This document shows positions 51,561 to 61,650 of a stretch of 64,000 nt of DNA, in pieces. The notes beneath the pieces were generated by a model. It saw only the letters and a list, made by a program, of their open reading frames with translations. It was not told the DNA's origin and made no database searches. The stretch comes from Podarcis raffonei (Eukaryota > Chordata > Lepidosauria > Squamata > Lacertidae): the NCBI RefSeq assembly GCF_027172205.1, contig NC_070614.1, positions 40,368,001 through 40,432,000 on the forward strand, given 5' to 3'. The translations under genes and the position numbers were made by a program. The stretch's first letter is position 1; every line of letters begins with the position of its first letter.

Positions 51561-54411
51561 AAAAGAACCCAGACAGTTGTCATGTGTGGTGGTTCAGCTA
51601 AAAAGTGGACTTACAAGGAAGTGTGGTAGATATTGGAAAACTTTGCACTCCAGAATAAACTCTTGTCCTTCTCCCCAATAGCATGGAAATATTATCAGGA
51701 TGCTTTTCTTTAGGAGAGGGATTATCAGTCCGTTTAGGTCCTTGGGCATCATCCCCTCTGGCCACTTCTCTATCCCCACCCCTGACAACACACATTTTGC
51801 TTTTCTGAGGGAACTGGGTAACGGCTGAATCCAGGAGAACTAACCTGAGCCTTGAGAAGCACAGTGCTGACAGAGGAAGTAGGCAGAGAGTGGCATTCTT
51901 TCAACTTCCTCCTTTAGCTCTATGCACTTTTCAAGGGATTCCTAACTGCCTTTACCACAAAAAGAGCAACAGGGCGAAGACCTGAAGGGCACCTTATTTT
52001 GGAGGGAAGATCTTCAGAGCTTCTACGCTGGTTGGTCCTCTTCTCACAGAAAGAGCATAGCTTCCTCTCTTTGTGGTTTGACGCCAAGGCGCAAAATCAG
52101 TCCTGATGGAAGTTTTTGTCCCCATCACTTCTCCTTCCAAAGTTTCATATAACTCATCATCACCCACATGCCTCGCCCATAATTCAAATGAGCTGAATCC
52201 AAGCTAGTTGCACTTATCTTTTACTGAAATCACCTCTCCATTCTTAAGGAAATCAGCCCTGAGTGCTCACTGGAAGGACAGATCCTGAAGCTGAGCCTCC
52301 AATACTTTGGCCACCTCATGAGAAGAGAAGACTCCCTGGAAAAGACCCTGATGCTGGGAAAGATGGAGGGCACAAGGAGAAGGGGACGGCAGAGGACAAG
52401 ATGGTTGGACAGTGTTCTCGAAGCTACCAGCATGAGTTTGACCAAACTTGCGGGAGGCAGTGGAAGACAGGAGTGCCTGGGGTGCTCTGGTCCATGGGGT
52501 CACGAAGAGTCAGACACGACTAAACGACTAAACAACAAAGTCACAATTACTTTGCTCCCACTGATTTCAATAGGAATGAAGTGTGATGATCTTGGTCTGG
52601 ACCTTAAGCCACTGTCCAAAGCCTGCCCTTCACTAAATGGTCTCATATACAAAAATAAAACGTTTTCTTGACGGGCAAATCGAGGTACTCCCTCAAGCTC
52701 CTCCCCTCCATCAGCATGAGGAGGAGCCCACAGATGGCAATATTACTACATCTCTTTGCCTTCTATATTGGGGGAAAGAGAGCATCCTCTGGGAAACCTG
52801 ATTAGGCCCAGGGGGCTCTGGTTGCTGATCCCCTCTAGGCCCTAGTGTGCTATACAACAAAACTTAGGGAAAGTTATTCAGTGCCCCATTAGTTTCATTA
52901 TCCCCACTTCTAATACCCAGATACTGGTGTTAGAAATCAGGCATTTGAGTCAATTAAATGCATCTTGATCTTTCCAATTAATTGTGGGGGCATCTCCTTT
53001 ATCAATGCTTTTAATCAAATAATTGACTAAATATTGCAATCTTTGTTGGAAGGATTTTAAGGCCATAAGAGAAGACCATCATTGGCCATCTTTCTTTTCA
53101 GGGCTGACAGAACATTCTGGAATAATGTCCAGTCTGTCTTTGGCCCCTTTGGCCCACCACTCTTTCAAAATATTAGTCTCCCAAAGAGAAAACCAAATAT
53201 CCCTGCAAGACGTAGCATTGTGGATTTTCTTGAACGTTAGAGCAGCTCCTGGAAGGAGCTTCCATTAAATCAAGCATTCAGCTCTTGCTTAACTTCAAAT
53301 TTCATCACTTGGAGGAAACAAACATTTGAAGATTGAATAGACCAAAACAGAATTGACAAATGCAAGGGCAAACACAAAAATATAGTGTTTTGGAAAATGT
53401 TTGGATTACTTTTGCACATGTGCATTTCACACAAAAGCTAAACCATGGTTTAGTGCAGGGCAATGGTCCCTTTTAGCCTGAGGGCTGGATTAAGGCTGGG
53501 CCAACCCTCTGAGAGCCACAGAGACAGCCCCACTTGTTGAAAATAGGCCAGCTCCTTGTGGTTTGAAGTCGGCTTCTTTCAACAAGCTCTAGTTAATCTT
53601 AACTATATTTTGTGTGACAACACAGCAAGCTTTGGGTGATTTAAACAGGGCCAAAAGTTCCCACGCTGCTCCTTATACCTGAGGAAGCAGTGCTATTGGC
53701 TTTGGGGTCCTTTCAAAGACATTTTTTTTAAAAAATGTAAAAAGACAATTAAAAAAAAGTTTTATGGACACACACTGAATTGGCAGGTTGGAGGCAGCAC
53801 ATTGGGTCTCTTCCGTGAAATCCATGGATGGTGGGATATTCCTTTCACAAGGAGAAAAAAATATTTTGTAGCACCAAGTGGAATGCAGGAAAAAATAGCA
53901 ACTGTGGTAATTGTTAACCCTTAATAACAGTGCTATGCTGGAGAAATTTCTGTTCTTATACTCTCAAAATTCTACACAGAGAAAAAATAGAGGGCAGGTT
54001 TTCTACTCCTTTAAAAAAAAAATCTAAAGTGTGCATCTCTCAATGTTCCATACTTTGTGAGTCTGTCCACTGTTTTGCTGGTGCACATAGGAGCATCATC
54101 TGAAAGTAAAGAGTGAGGGGAGGATAATAGCCTGTTTGTTAAAGTAGCCCCCACCTATGTGCCCATCTGTGCCCAATGAGGGGAACACCTCTGCTTTCCC
54201 CTGCTTCTGGCAGGCATTACCAGTCACCACTCCGATGTCCACCTTCATCTCATACCTATTTGCATGCCCAGCAACCAACGCACCTCACACTAAGTGATGG
54301 GGCGAAGGTTGCCGTGCTCACTGGCACTGGAAGGCAAAGGGTCAAGAATTAATACAGAGGTGATCAAACAGCCAGCAGAGCTATCCCATACACATCTCAA
54401 AAATAAAGGCA
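51561..54411. other. Intergenic region, TGFB1I1 to the zinc-finger gene
   Basis: A BovB tail at 52240-52545 and a hAT-like left end near 53456. The rest is unrecognised, AT-richer, and without a supportable gene. Confidence 0.55.
52240..52545 (+). mobile_element. RTE-BovB LINE, 3' end
   Basis: Encodes LKLSLQYFGHLMRREDSLEK and GRQRTRWLDSVLEATSMSLT, the BovB polymerase C-terminus, with a frame change near 52,450. It ends 'agacacgactaaacgactaa' ACAACAA, the typical BovB 3' end. It is 5'-truncated. BovB supplies the machinery Sauria SINEs depend on. Confidence 0.85.
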
Positions 54412-54522
54412 AGAATGGCCCCTCCAGATGTTGATGGACTACAACTCCCATCATCCCTCACCACTGGCCACAGCAACCGGGGATGATGGGAAGAAGAGTC
54501 CAACGGCATCTGGACCTCCAAC
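54412..54522. mobile_element. Palindromic hAT MITE downstream of the zinc-finger gene
   Basis: Arms 'gatggactacaactcccatc' and 'ggggatgatgggaagaagag'. It lies 35 bp past the stop codon, so probably within the 3' UTR of the zinc-finger mRNA. Confidence 0.65.
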
Positions 54523-54556
54523 ATAAAAGGCAAGCTTCTCAATGGCCAGCTGTGGG

Positions 54557-55959
54557 CTACAGGATAGCCAGAGCGGACGCCTCTCCCCCGTGCAGCGTCT
54601 GATGCTCCACCAGCTGGGCCTTCGAGCCGAAGCTCACCCCGCACTTGGCGCACGTGTTTGGCTTCTCTCCCGTGTGGGTCCTTTTGTGCTTCGTCAGGGT
54701 GGAGCTGTCGCAGAACCCCTTGTTGCAATAGGGGCATTTGTAGGGCCGCTCGCCCGTGTGGAGTCTCCGGTGAATGACCAGCTGCGACCACTGGCGGAAG
54801 GCGCGGCCGCAGTCGGGGCAGCCAAAAGGCTTCTCCCCGGTGTGAGTCCGGCGGTGGTTCAGGTAGACGGAGCTCAGCACAAAGGCCTTGCCGCACACGT
54901 CGCACTTGTAGGGCTTCTCCCCGGTGTGGCTCCGCCGGTGGATGATGAGGGAGGACGTGTCGGCAAAGCCCTTCCCGCACTCCTCACATTTGTAAGGCCG
55001 CTCCCCGGTGTGGCTTCTCTGGTGCGTCACCAGGTGGGAGCTGAGGCTGAAGCTCTTGCCGCACTCCACGCACCGGTGGGGCCTCTCCCCGGTGTGGATC
55101 CGCTGGTGTTTCCTCAGCGTTGAGTTCTCGATGAAGCTCTTCCCACAGTCGGGGCACTTGTGGGGCCGCTCGCCCGTGTGGATGCGCTGGTGCTGGATGA
55201 GGTGCGAGCTCTGGCCGAAGCTCTTCTGGCACATGGGGCACTGGAAGGGCTTGTCTCGTGCGTGGTACCTCTGGTGGCGGATCAGGTTGGAGGCTTCGCT
55301 GAAGTGGACCCCGCACTGGGCGCAGCGGTACGGCTTCTCGCCCGTGTGAATCCTCTGGTGCTTCGTCAGGTTGGAGTAGAGGCTGAAGGTCTTGCCGCAG
55401 TCGGAGCAGCTGTGGGCCACGCCGCTCGTGTCGATGGCCATGGCCTCCCCGTTGCTGTCGATGAGGTAGGCCACCTCTGTCAGGTGAGTCCTTTGGTGCA
55501 CCCGGAGCCGGGCGCTCTCGTCGAAACTCTTCCCGCACCGGGGGCACTTGTAGGGCTTGTCTCCCGTATGGATCCTCCGGTGCCTGAGCAGAATGGAGCT
55601 GCGGTTGAAGGTCTTCCCGCACTCAGGACATTTGAAAGGCTTCTCTCCCGTGTGGATCCTCTCGTGCTCGGCCAGGTTGTTGCTCCGGGTGAACCTTTTC
55701 CCGCACTGCGAGCATTTGTAGGGCTTCTCGCCCGTGTGGATCTTCTCGTGCTGGACCAGGTTGGATGTCTTGTTGAACCTCTTTCGGCAAATGGAGCACT
55801 TGTAAGGGGCCGGCTCGCCCGCAAGTCCCCCCACCCCAGGCCCACCGCCTGCTATGTGTCCTCTAGGAGCCTCAGGTAGATCCCTTGAACTCTGGGTAAT
55901 CAGATCCTCTTCCTGCTCCATTCTAGGAGCCTGGAGGACATGAGATCCTGGATTGGAGA
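54557..55959 (-). CDS. C2H2 zinc-finger protein, 14 fingers (terminal exon)
   Basis: Probably a nuclear sequence-specific DNA-binding regulator. The first ATG (55921) gives 454 residues: a short N-terminus (MEQEEDLITQSSRDLPEAPR), four fingers (40-146), a 23-residue spacer (LTEVAYLIDSNGEAMAIDTS...), ten fingers (170-444) and the tail GGEASALAIL. All fingers keep the Cys2His2 ligands, and nearly all linkers are HTG(E/D)(K/R)P. Upstream, an acceptor (TTTTTTCCAG) precedes 38 in-frame bases encoding SNPGSHVLQAPR, so coding may begin in an earlier exon, perhaps with a KRAB or SCAN module. I found neither in the window. Exon start is set at that acceptor; orthology not identified. Confidence 0.9.
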
Positions 55960-56039
55960 CTGGAAAAAAACCACAGAAATGGGGTTATGGATCGCACAAG
56001 CTCTGTCAAGAATCATTTAAGAGTCTTTTCTATTTCCTT

Positions 56040-56440
56040 GCCATTATGTTGAAAACCTGCTTAATATTTTGAAAATCTCTAAGTAGTGTACAACTTAAAA
56101 GCAGCAGAACAATATCTTTAAAACAAAATACAACATAAAACCAGCAAAATGGAATGTAAAAGCAAATCAAAGCATATGAAAACAGGAATTCAAACAGATA
56201 AAAACAGGCCCTAATCTTATTGGTCAGGGAAGGTCTTGGTGAAAATATATATCTTTAGAAGATATTTGAAGCAACTGATGGTTGCTGCTTCATGTATGGC
56301 AGAGGGAAGGGACTTCCATAGAAGAGGGGCAACAATAGAAAATGCCTGGTTTGGGGTCACTGCCCTATGACATTCTGTAGTGTGGTACCATGAATAGAAT
56401 TTCCTCAGATGATCGAATTCTAAATGATCTTACAGGAGCA
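56040..56440 (-). mobile_element. LINE 3' end fragment (L2/CR1-like)
   Basis: 'ttttgaaaatctctaagtag' through 'gggaagggacttccatagaa' matches, inverted, the 3' region of a common squamate LINE. Non-coding. Confidence 0.5.
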
Positions 56441-56639
56441 AACAGTCCCCTTTAAAAGGTCAGGTCAACCTCCATCAATTGGGTTATCCCCTCCTCTTTA
56501 TCTTCAAAACATGCTACTTAACTGTGTGAGGTCATTGGGGGATTTGCAGGTAACTCTGGGTTCTACTTATCTTTTTCATCAAAACCCAGGTGAGGTGTGT
56601 TGTTAAATCAGTGGCTTGACGTGGAAATGGATTGGATGA

Positions 56640-57770
56640 AGGCCAATAAACAAGGCTCAATCCAGACAAAATGTTGTTGGTACTGTTAATAGGTGGTTCC
56701 TCTGTGTTCAACCTGTTCTGAAGGAGGTTGCACTCTCCCTCAAGGGCCAGTTTTGTAGTTCAGAGGTACTTGTGGAGCAATCTTAGTTATTAGCTCAGAG
56801 TGCCTCTTCCCAGCCTAGGTTTGTACCCCAGCTATAGGTAAAGGTTAAGGACCCCTCGACGGTTAAGTCCAGTCAGAGGCAACTATGGGGTGTGGCACTC
56901 ATCTCGCTTTCAGGCTGAGGGAGTCAGTGTTTGTCCACAGACAGCTTTCTGGGTCATCTGGCCAGCATGACTAAACCACTTCTGGTGCAACAGGACACCG
57001 TGACAGAGGCCAGAGTGCATGGAAACGCCATTTAGCTTCCCGCTACAGTGGTACCTATTTATCTACTTACACTGGTATGCTTTCAAACTGCTAGGTTGGC
57101 AGGAGCTGGGACAGCTATAACTCTGCCAGGACAGAGAAAGCCTTGCTCTGGTGATCCATGCCCAGGTAATCTCCCATCTGGGTTATTACAACATGTTGTG
57201 AGGTGGAGGGGACTGCCTTTGAAAACTATCCAGAAACTCCGGCTGGTAAGCAACATGGCTGCAAGATTGCTCGCTGGGACTGAGTGTTAAAAACATCTTA
57301 CACCATACATGTTATTTTGGCACCTGCATTGGCTCACAGTCTGTTTCTGGGCCAGATTCAAAATGCAGTTTTAAGGCCTTTCATAGCATGGGACGGGGGT
57401 ACCTGAAGGGTCGCCGCTCCTAACATACCTACCTGGACCCTGAGATCAAAGCTGGAGGATCTTCTTTAGGTGTCCCCACCAGCGAAGAGATGTCAAATGA
57501 ATCGAAGGGTCTTTTCAGTGGTGGCACCCCAGCTGTGGAATGCCCTCCACAGAGAGGCTTCCTTGGCACCAACCTTAATTTCCTAGGGCTTTCAAATCTT
57601 GCTGTTTTCATTTTTGACACTCCCCTTTTTGTTTCTGAGCTTAATGTGGAATTTAAATTCTGCTTAACATTGTATTCTATTAATTTTCCTATTGTTGTCT
57701 TTTAACTTTTTTTTTAATTAACTCAGCTGCCCTGAGAACTTTTTGATATAGAAGAGCCTACAAATGCTGA
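56640..57770 (+). mobile_element. L2 LINE, 3' half of ORF2, interrupted by a Sauria SINE
   Basis: Before the SINE it reads 'aggctcaatccagacaaaat' and 'gggttgcactctccctc'-like L2 sequence. After it come 'ttgctctggtgatccatgcc', 'cagaaactccggctggtaag' and 'gtggaatgccctccacagag'. Many changes; old. The SINE occupies 56837-57111. Confidence 0.7.
56837..57111 (-). mobile_element. Sauria SINE, 5'-truncated, TSD CAGCTATA
   Basis: The exact duplication CAGCTATA is at 56829-56836 and 57112-57119. It contains 'aatggcgtttccatgcactc' and 'gccagatgacccagaaagct' on the minus strand and the BovB-like end near 56837. The tRNA head is missing. Confidence 0.85.
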
Positions 57771-58456
57771 AAAACAAACAGGTAAGGTAGGTTTGGCCAA
57801 ACCCAATGAGTTTAGGGGCCTAAAATGGAGTTCTTTAATGGTATTTATACTTAGTAACTCATTTTCATTAGAAGATACCTTTATTTTAGATATGTTAGCA
57901 GCTACCATGAATTTCAAAGCACACATATATATAGAAAGCTAACCTACTGTATTTTGTTCAGAGGGATAAAATTCAGAATTCTTGGAATTTTGATTTATTA
58001 TTATTATTATTAATAGTTTTTTATTGGACTTTCCAAAAAGAAAAACAAATACTGTTAAATAATACAATGTATTCTGTGTGGGGAAGAAAGGGAAATGGGG
58101 CAGGTGGCTGGGGGTCCAGACCAAAACAATGCTCAGACATTCAAGAAAATTGGTATGTATATTGCAGTATTCATTTTAAGAAACACAAGCCAGAATTTGT
58201 CTAGCTAAATGCTGGAAGATGAAGTGACCCCCCCACCCCCAATGAAAAGACTGGCCAGAGAAATTATGAGAAGCGGTAAAATGCATTAAAATGCCATACT
58301 CGAGAAGCCAGAAACCAACAAGAGATCAAGTTCTTAAAACAATGGGTCCTTTTTATAAGTCATTGGCATGAAAGGGTTGGCGATAACACCCACACCCAAC
58401 CCATTTTCAAATACCTTTCCTCTGCACTACATATACAATCTCTCTCTCATCTTCCT

Positions 58457-58514
58457 TCCTTCCTTCCTTCCTTCCTTCCTTCCTTCCTTCCTTCCTTCCT
58501 TCCTTCCTTCCTTC
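58457..58514. repeat. (TTCC)n microsatellite
   Basis: About 14 perfect TTCC units, giving a spurious FLPS-repeat frame. Confidence 0.9.
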
Positions 58515-59029
58515 TCCCACCCCTCTTTTCCCCTCTCTATTTTTCTTTTCGTTAGTCTCCTCTATCTTATATAATGTACCTTGGTTATTACAGTTATTAC
58601 TATTGGTCCCCCCCCCCTTGAAATCCTTTCTACTGCTTTCCTGTGTGTGTGTCTTTTGTATTTAATTAGCACCGTTTCTAATGGATGAGGTGGGGTGACT
58701 GATGAAATATGCTGTTTTCTTCCCATTTGCTTTCAACCTTTTATGTTTTTGGGCACCCCTCCTCACCCCACAACAAAACGGCAATGATGGGAGAGAGCAC
58801 TAAGATGTCTGGACTACATGACAATACAAAAACGTTAGTCTGAGTTAATTTTATAAAAGTTAAATGTAACAATGAGAAAAGAAACACAATCAATATGAAC
58901 ATGGTAAAAATGGCTCTAGTGTAATTTCAACTCCTGAGCTTTTATTTTATTGTAAAATGCAATGTGTGTGTGTATGTGTCTTTGTGTGTATGCTTCACTC
59001 AATTTATTATAAAAAGGTTGATTCCCTCA

Positions 59030-59160
59030 TGCGTGTTTTTTTATTATTTATTTGCATAGTGCCATCAGTGTGCATGGAACTTAACACAGTACGAGAAAAC
59101 AGGTCCCTGCCCTGAGAAGGTTACAGTCTATAATTCAACACAGGGAAAGAACAAAGAGAG
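59030..59160 (-). mobile_element. LINE 3' end fragment
   Basis: 'tatttgcatagtgccatcag' and 'aggtccctgccctgagaagg' match, inverted, a common squamate LINE 3' end. Confidence 0.5.
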
Positions 59161-60209
59161 GGAAGGAATAAGCAGTTGCTTCAAATCCATGTGTTTAGGC
59201 TGCATTATGTAAGGGCATGCAAAACAGAGGACTGGGCCAAAGGCATCACTGATAAAGTAGATTCTGAAGATGGATCCAAATGTTGACTTCTCCACATTTA
59301 ATAAGGCCCTTATCTGCAAAATGGGAACAGCAGGGTCATATAATTCACACAACCACCATGATGGTCAGCCCACTACAGAAGTTAAAGCACATTATTAAAG
59401 AGGCTACCTTTACACTGCTTGCTATTTCTCATTCTCAGTCCCAGTCCCACCCTGTCCCAAGCTACAATATGAGGGGAATAATATTGACCTATATTACACG
59501 GTGGTTGTAAGGGTTACTGAGATCATTGTACACAAAGGGCTTTGAGCACTCAAGAACACTATATTATACCCTTCGTAGTTTTAAACACCTGTAGGAAGGA
59601 ATCAGAATGTACAACAAAACTAGAGAGATATTGCAGCTGCTTATCCAGTACTGGAATAAAATGAGGCTGGAGAACAATAGCAGGCAGGCAGGCAGCAGCT
59701 GGCACTATTGTAAGAGAATATATAAATTTAATGAATAAAATAAATCAATAAAATAAAATAGTACCAATAAAGCTGTAAGTAAATAAAATTAAGATCAAAG
59801 GTTCAATCCCTTGTAGTACCTTAAAGCTGCAATATTAACCTCACTTTTCTGGGAGTAACTCACCTTGAATTCAGGACTCCATTCTGACCAGACCTACTTA
59901 GGATTGTGCTGTAAATAAATGAGGGTTTCTTTATAAATATTTAGCGGACTTTGCCATTGCAACTATTGGGGGAGAATTACTATGTTGAATCCTGCAGTGA
60001 GATGTGCATTTTCTTCTTTTGGTTCTCCCCTTTGTTTACCTTTCTTTTTCGGCATGCAATGTATAATTAAATACCCGCTAGTAAAGCTCCAATTCATTCC
60101 TAAGCATTACACTATAGAACACCCATTATATCTTCTCTCCCACCCACTGCATTCCACTGCCGTTTCCCTGCGCGGTTCATCTCCTTTCTGCCTGCCTCCC
60201 TCCTCCTCT

Positions 60210-60340
60210 CTCTCAGCTGGTTGGAGTGTGTTGCTGAGAACGCCAAGGTTGCAGGTTCGATCCCCGTATGGGACAGCTGATTATCGCTGCATCGCAGAGG
60301 AGGCTGGACTAGATGATCGTCAGGCTCCCAATGCTATGAG
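60210..60340 (+). mobile_element. tRNA-Ile-derived SINE with CR1-like tail
   Basis: 'cagctggttggagtgtgttg' and 'aacgccaaggttgcaggttc' follow the tRNA-Ile pattern (GCTAATAACGCCAAGG), with the B box ggttcgatcccc. The tail 'ggctggactagatgatcgtc' is shared with the tRNA-Lys SINEs. Confidence 0.65.
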
Positions 60341-60406
60341 CATATATATATAGCACACATCCGTCCTCTTTCTCATTCTCCCTTCGCCCACGCCCGGCCA
60401 ACTTAC

Positions 60407-60535
60407 CGAACTCAGGGAATTTGTGCCCCTGACATCACCATCCCCGCCTCCCCTCCGGATGGCTCCTGGCACAAGCCGCCTCCCCAGGTGGCTTAAAGCA
60501 TCCACCAGCCAGCAAAGCCCAGCTGGAGGGAGGAG
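60407..60535 (-). other. Candidate untranslated first exon of the zinc-finger gene
   Basis: On the minus strand the sequence ends GAGTTCG/GTAAGT, a strong donor, in a GC-rich patch. It contains GTGATGTCA (CRE-like) and has TAATAAAG about 25 bp upstream of the inferred start. It has no start codon in the frame that would join the zinc-finger exon. Linkage to 55959 is a guess. Confidence 0.3.
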
Positions 60536-60919
60536 CAGCCACGGAGGAAGGTGCACCCTTTATTAGAGCTCCCCTTCTCTTTTCCTGCAGCGATCTCCAA
60601 CATCTTCAGGAACCACCAGCCTGGCTGGCAGAAAGCTGGGAATGCCGCGGTCGCTCTGTGGTTTTAACTCTTTGCTCTCCCGCTTTGCTGCTGCTGATGG
60701 TGGTTTTTTCTTAAGCATGATGTTTTGCAGCAAGTTAGCAGAATGCCCTCTTGTCGCTGGTCAAGCCAGAGCCCCATCTAGCCCAGCACCCCTGTTCTCA
60801 TGGGATGCCTTTAGGAAAGCCAGCGAGCTGGCAAGAGCGCTCCCCCGTCCCCGGCGTTGTGATTTCTAGTAGCTGGTATAAAAGAAGTCAACAGGGCTCT
60901 TTGGAAATTATTAATTGAT

Positions 60920-61260
60920 TCCTTATTTCCTTTGACAATTTATATGCCGCTTAATTACAATCTGATGCAATGCAGCGAAGAGTTAAAATTATAAAACCAG
61001 ACTTCGGTTAAAATGCATGCTGGAATAAAAAAAGAATTCAGTAGGTGGGGCTGACTCACCACATCTGGAAGGGAGTTCCATAATATGGAAGGTCCCATAT
61101 TATTGAATGCTTGCACCTGGTGGGTACAAGCTGTGCATCTGAGCCAGGAGGGAACAACTTCCAGTGACTCCCCTGGAATCAGGTGGTCCCTGAGGGATCC
61201 TTCGCCAAAGTTGTTAAGAACCTTGTAAATTAATGCAAGGACCTTGAACACAATTAACTC
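60920..61260 (-). mobile_element. LINE remnant (L2-like ORF2 C-terminus)
   Basis: The minus strand encodes FKVLALIYKVLNNFGEGSLR, then NNMGPSILWNSLPDVV, like the KALNGLGP...WNSLP end of L2 ORF2. Old. Confidence 0.55.
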
Positions 61261-61544
61261 ACCAATCTCTGGTGATACTCTGGCTATTTTTCTTCTACCT
61301 TACAAGGTATAGTCACTTCCAATTAGGTGAGGGATGGAAGAGGGTTGCTCCAATTTTTCCCTTAAGGCAACAGGGCAACTTCTTTGGACATGTAAATTAT
61401 GCTACTTAGCTGGCCAGCTAAAGCAATTATCTTACAAAGAAACTGGACACAGAATCACAAGCCTTTAAGGGTTTCATGGATAAATCAGACTTGACCCACA
61501 ACAAACCTATAAAAATATATTGCTATTTAGGTCAGGAATAGCCA

Positions 61545-61650
61545 GTGTGATGTTCTTCTGATGTTTTTGGAAGACAACTCCTATTATCCTTGGCCTTTAG
61601 CCAAAATAGCTTGGACTGATGGGAGTTGTAGTCCAATAACATGAAGTGCA
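61545..61650. mobile_element. Palindromic hAT MITE, strongly diverged
   Basis: 'tggaagacaactcctattat' and 'gatgggagttgtagtccaat' are its arms. Confidence 0.5.

Larger units (their letters stand above)
55960..60406. other. Region upstream of the zinc-finger exon, likely intron
   Basis: Contains a LINE 3' fragment (56040-56440), an L2 split by a Sauria SINE (56640-57770), a (TTCC)n run and a LINE fragment near 59030. No KRAB- or SCAN-coding exon was found on the minus strand. Confidence 0.5.

Noticed and set aside
55160-55879. 239-codon plus-strand frame opposite the zinc-finger exon
   Set aside because: The repeated GPLARVDALV-type pattern is the antisense of HTGEKP repeats.
58368-58574. FLPS-repeat peptide
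   Set aside because: Translation of a (TTCC)n microsatellite.
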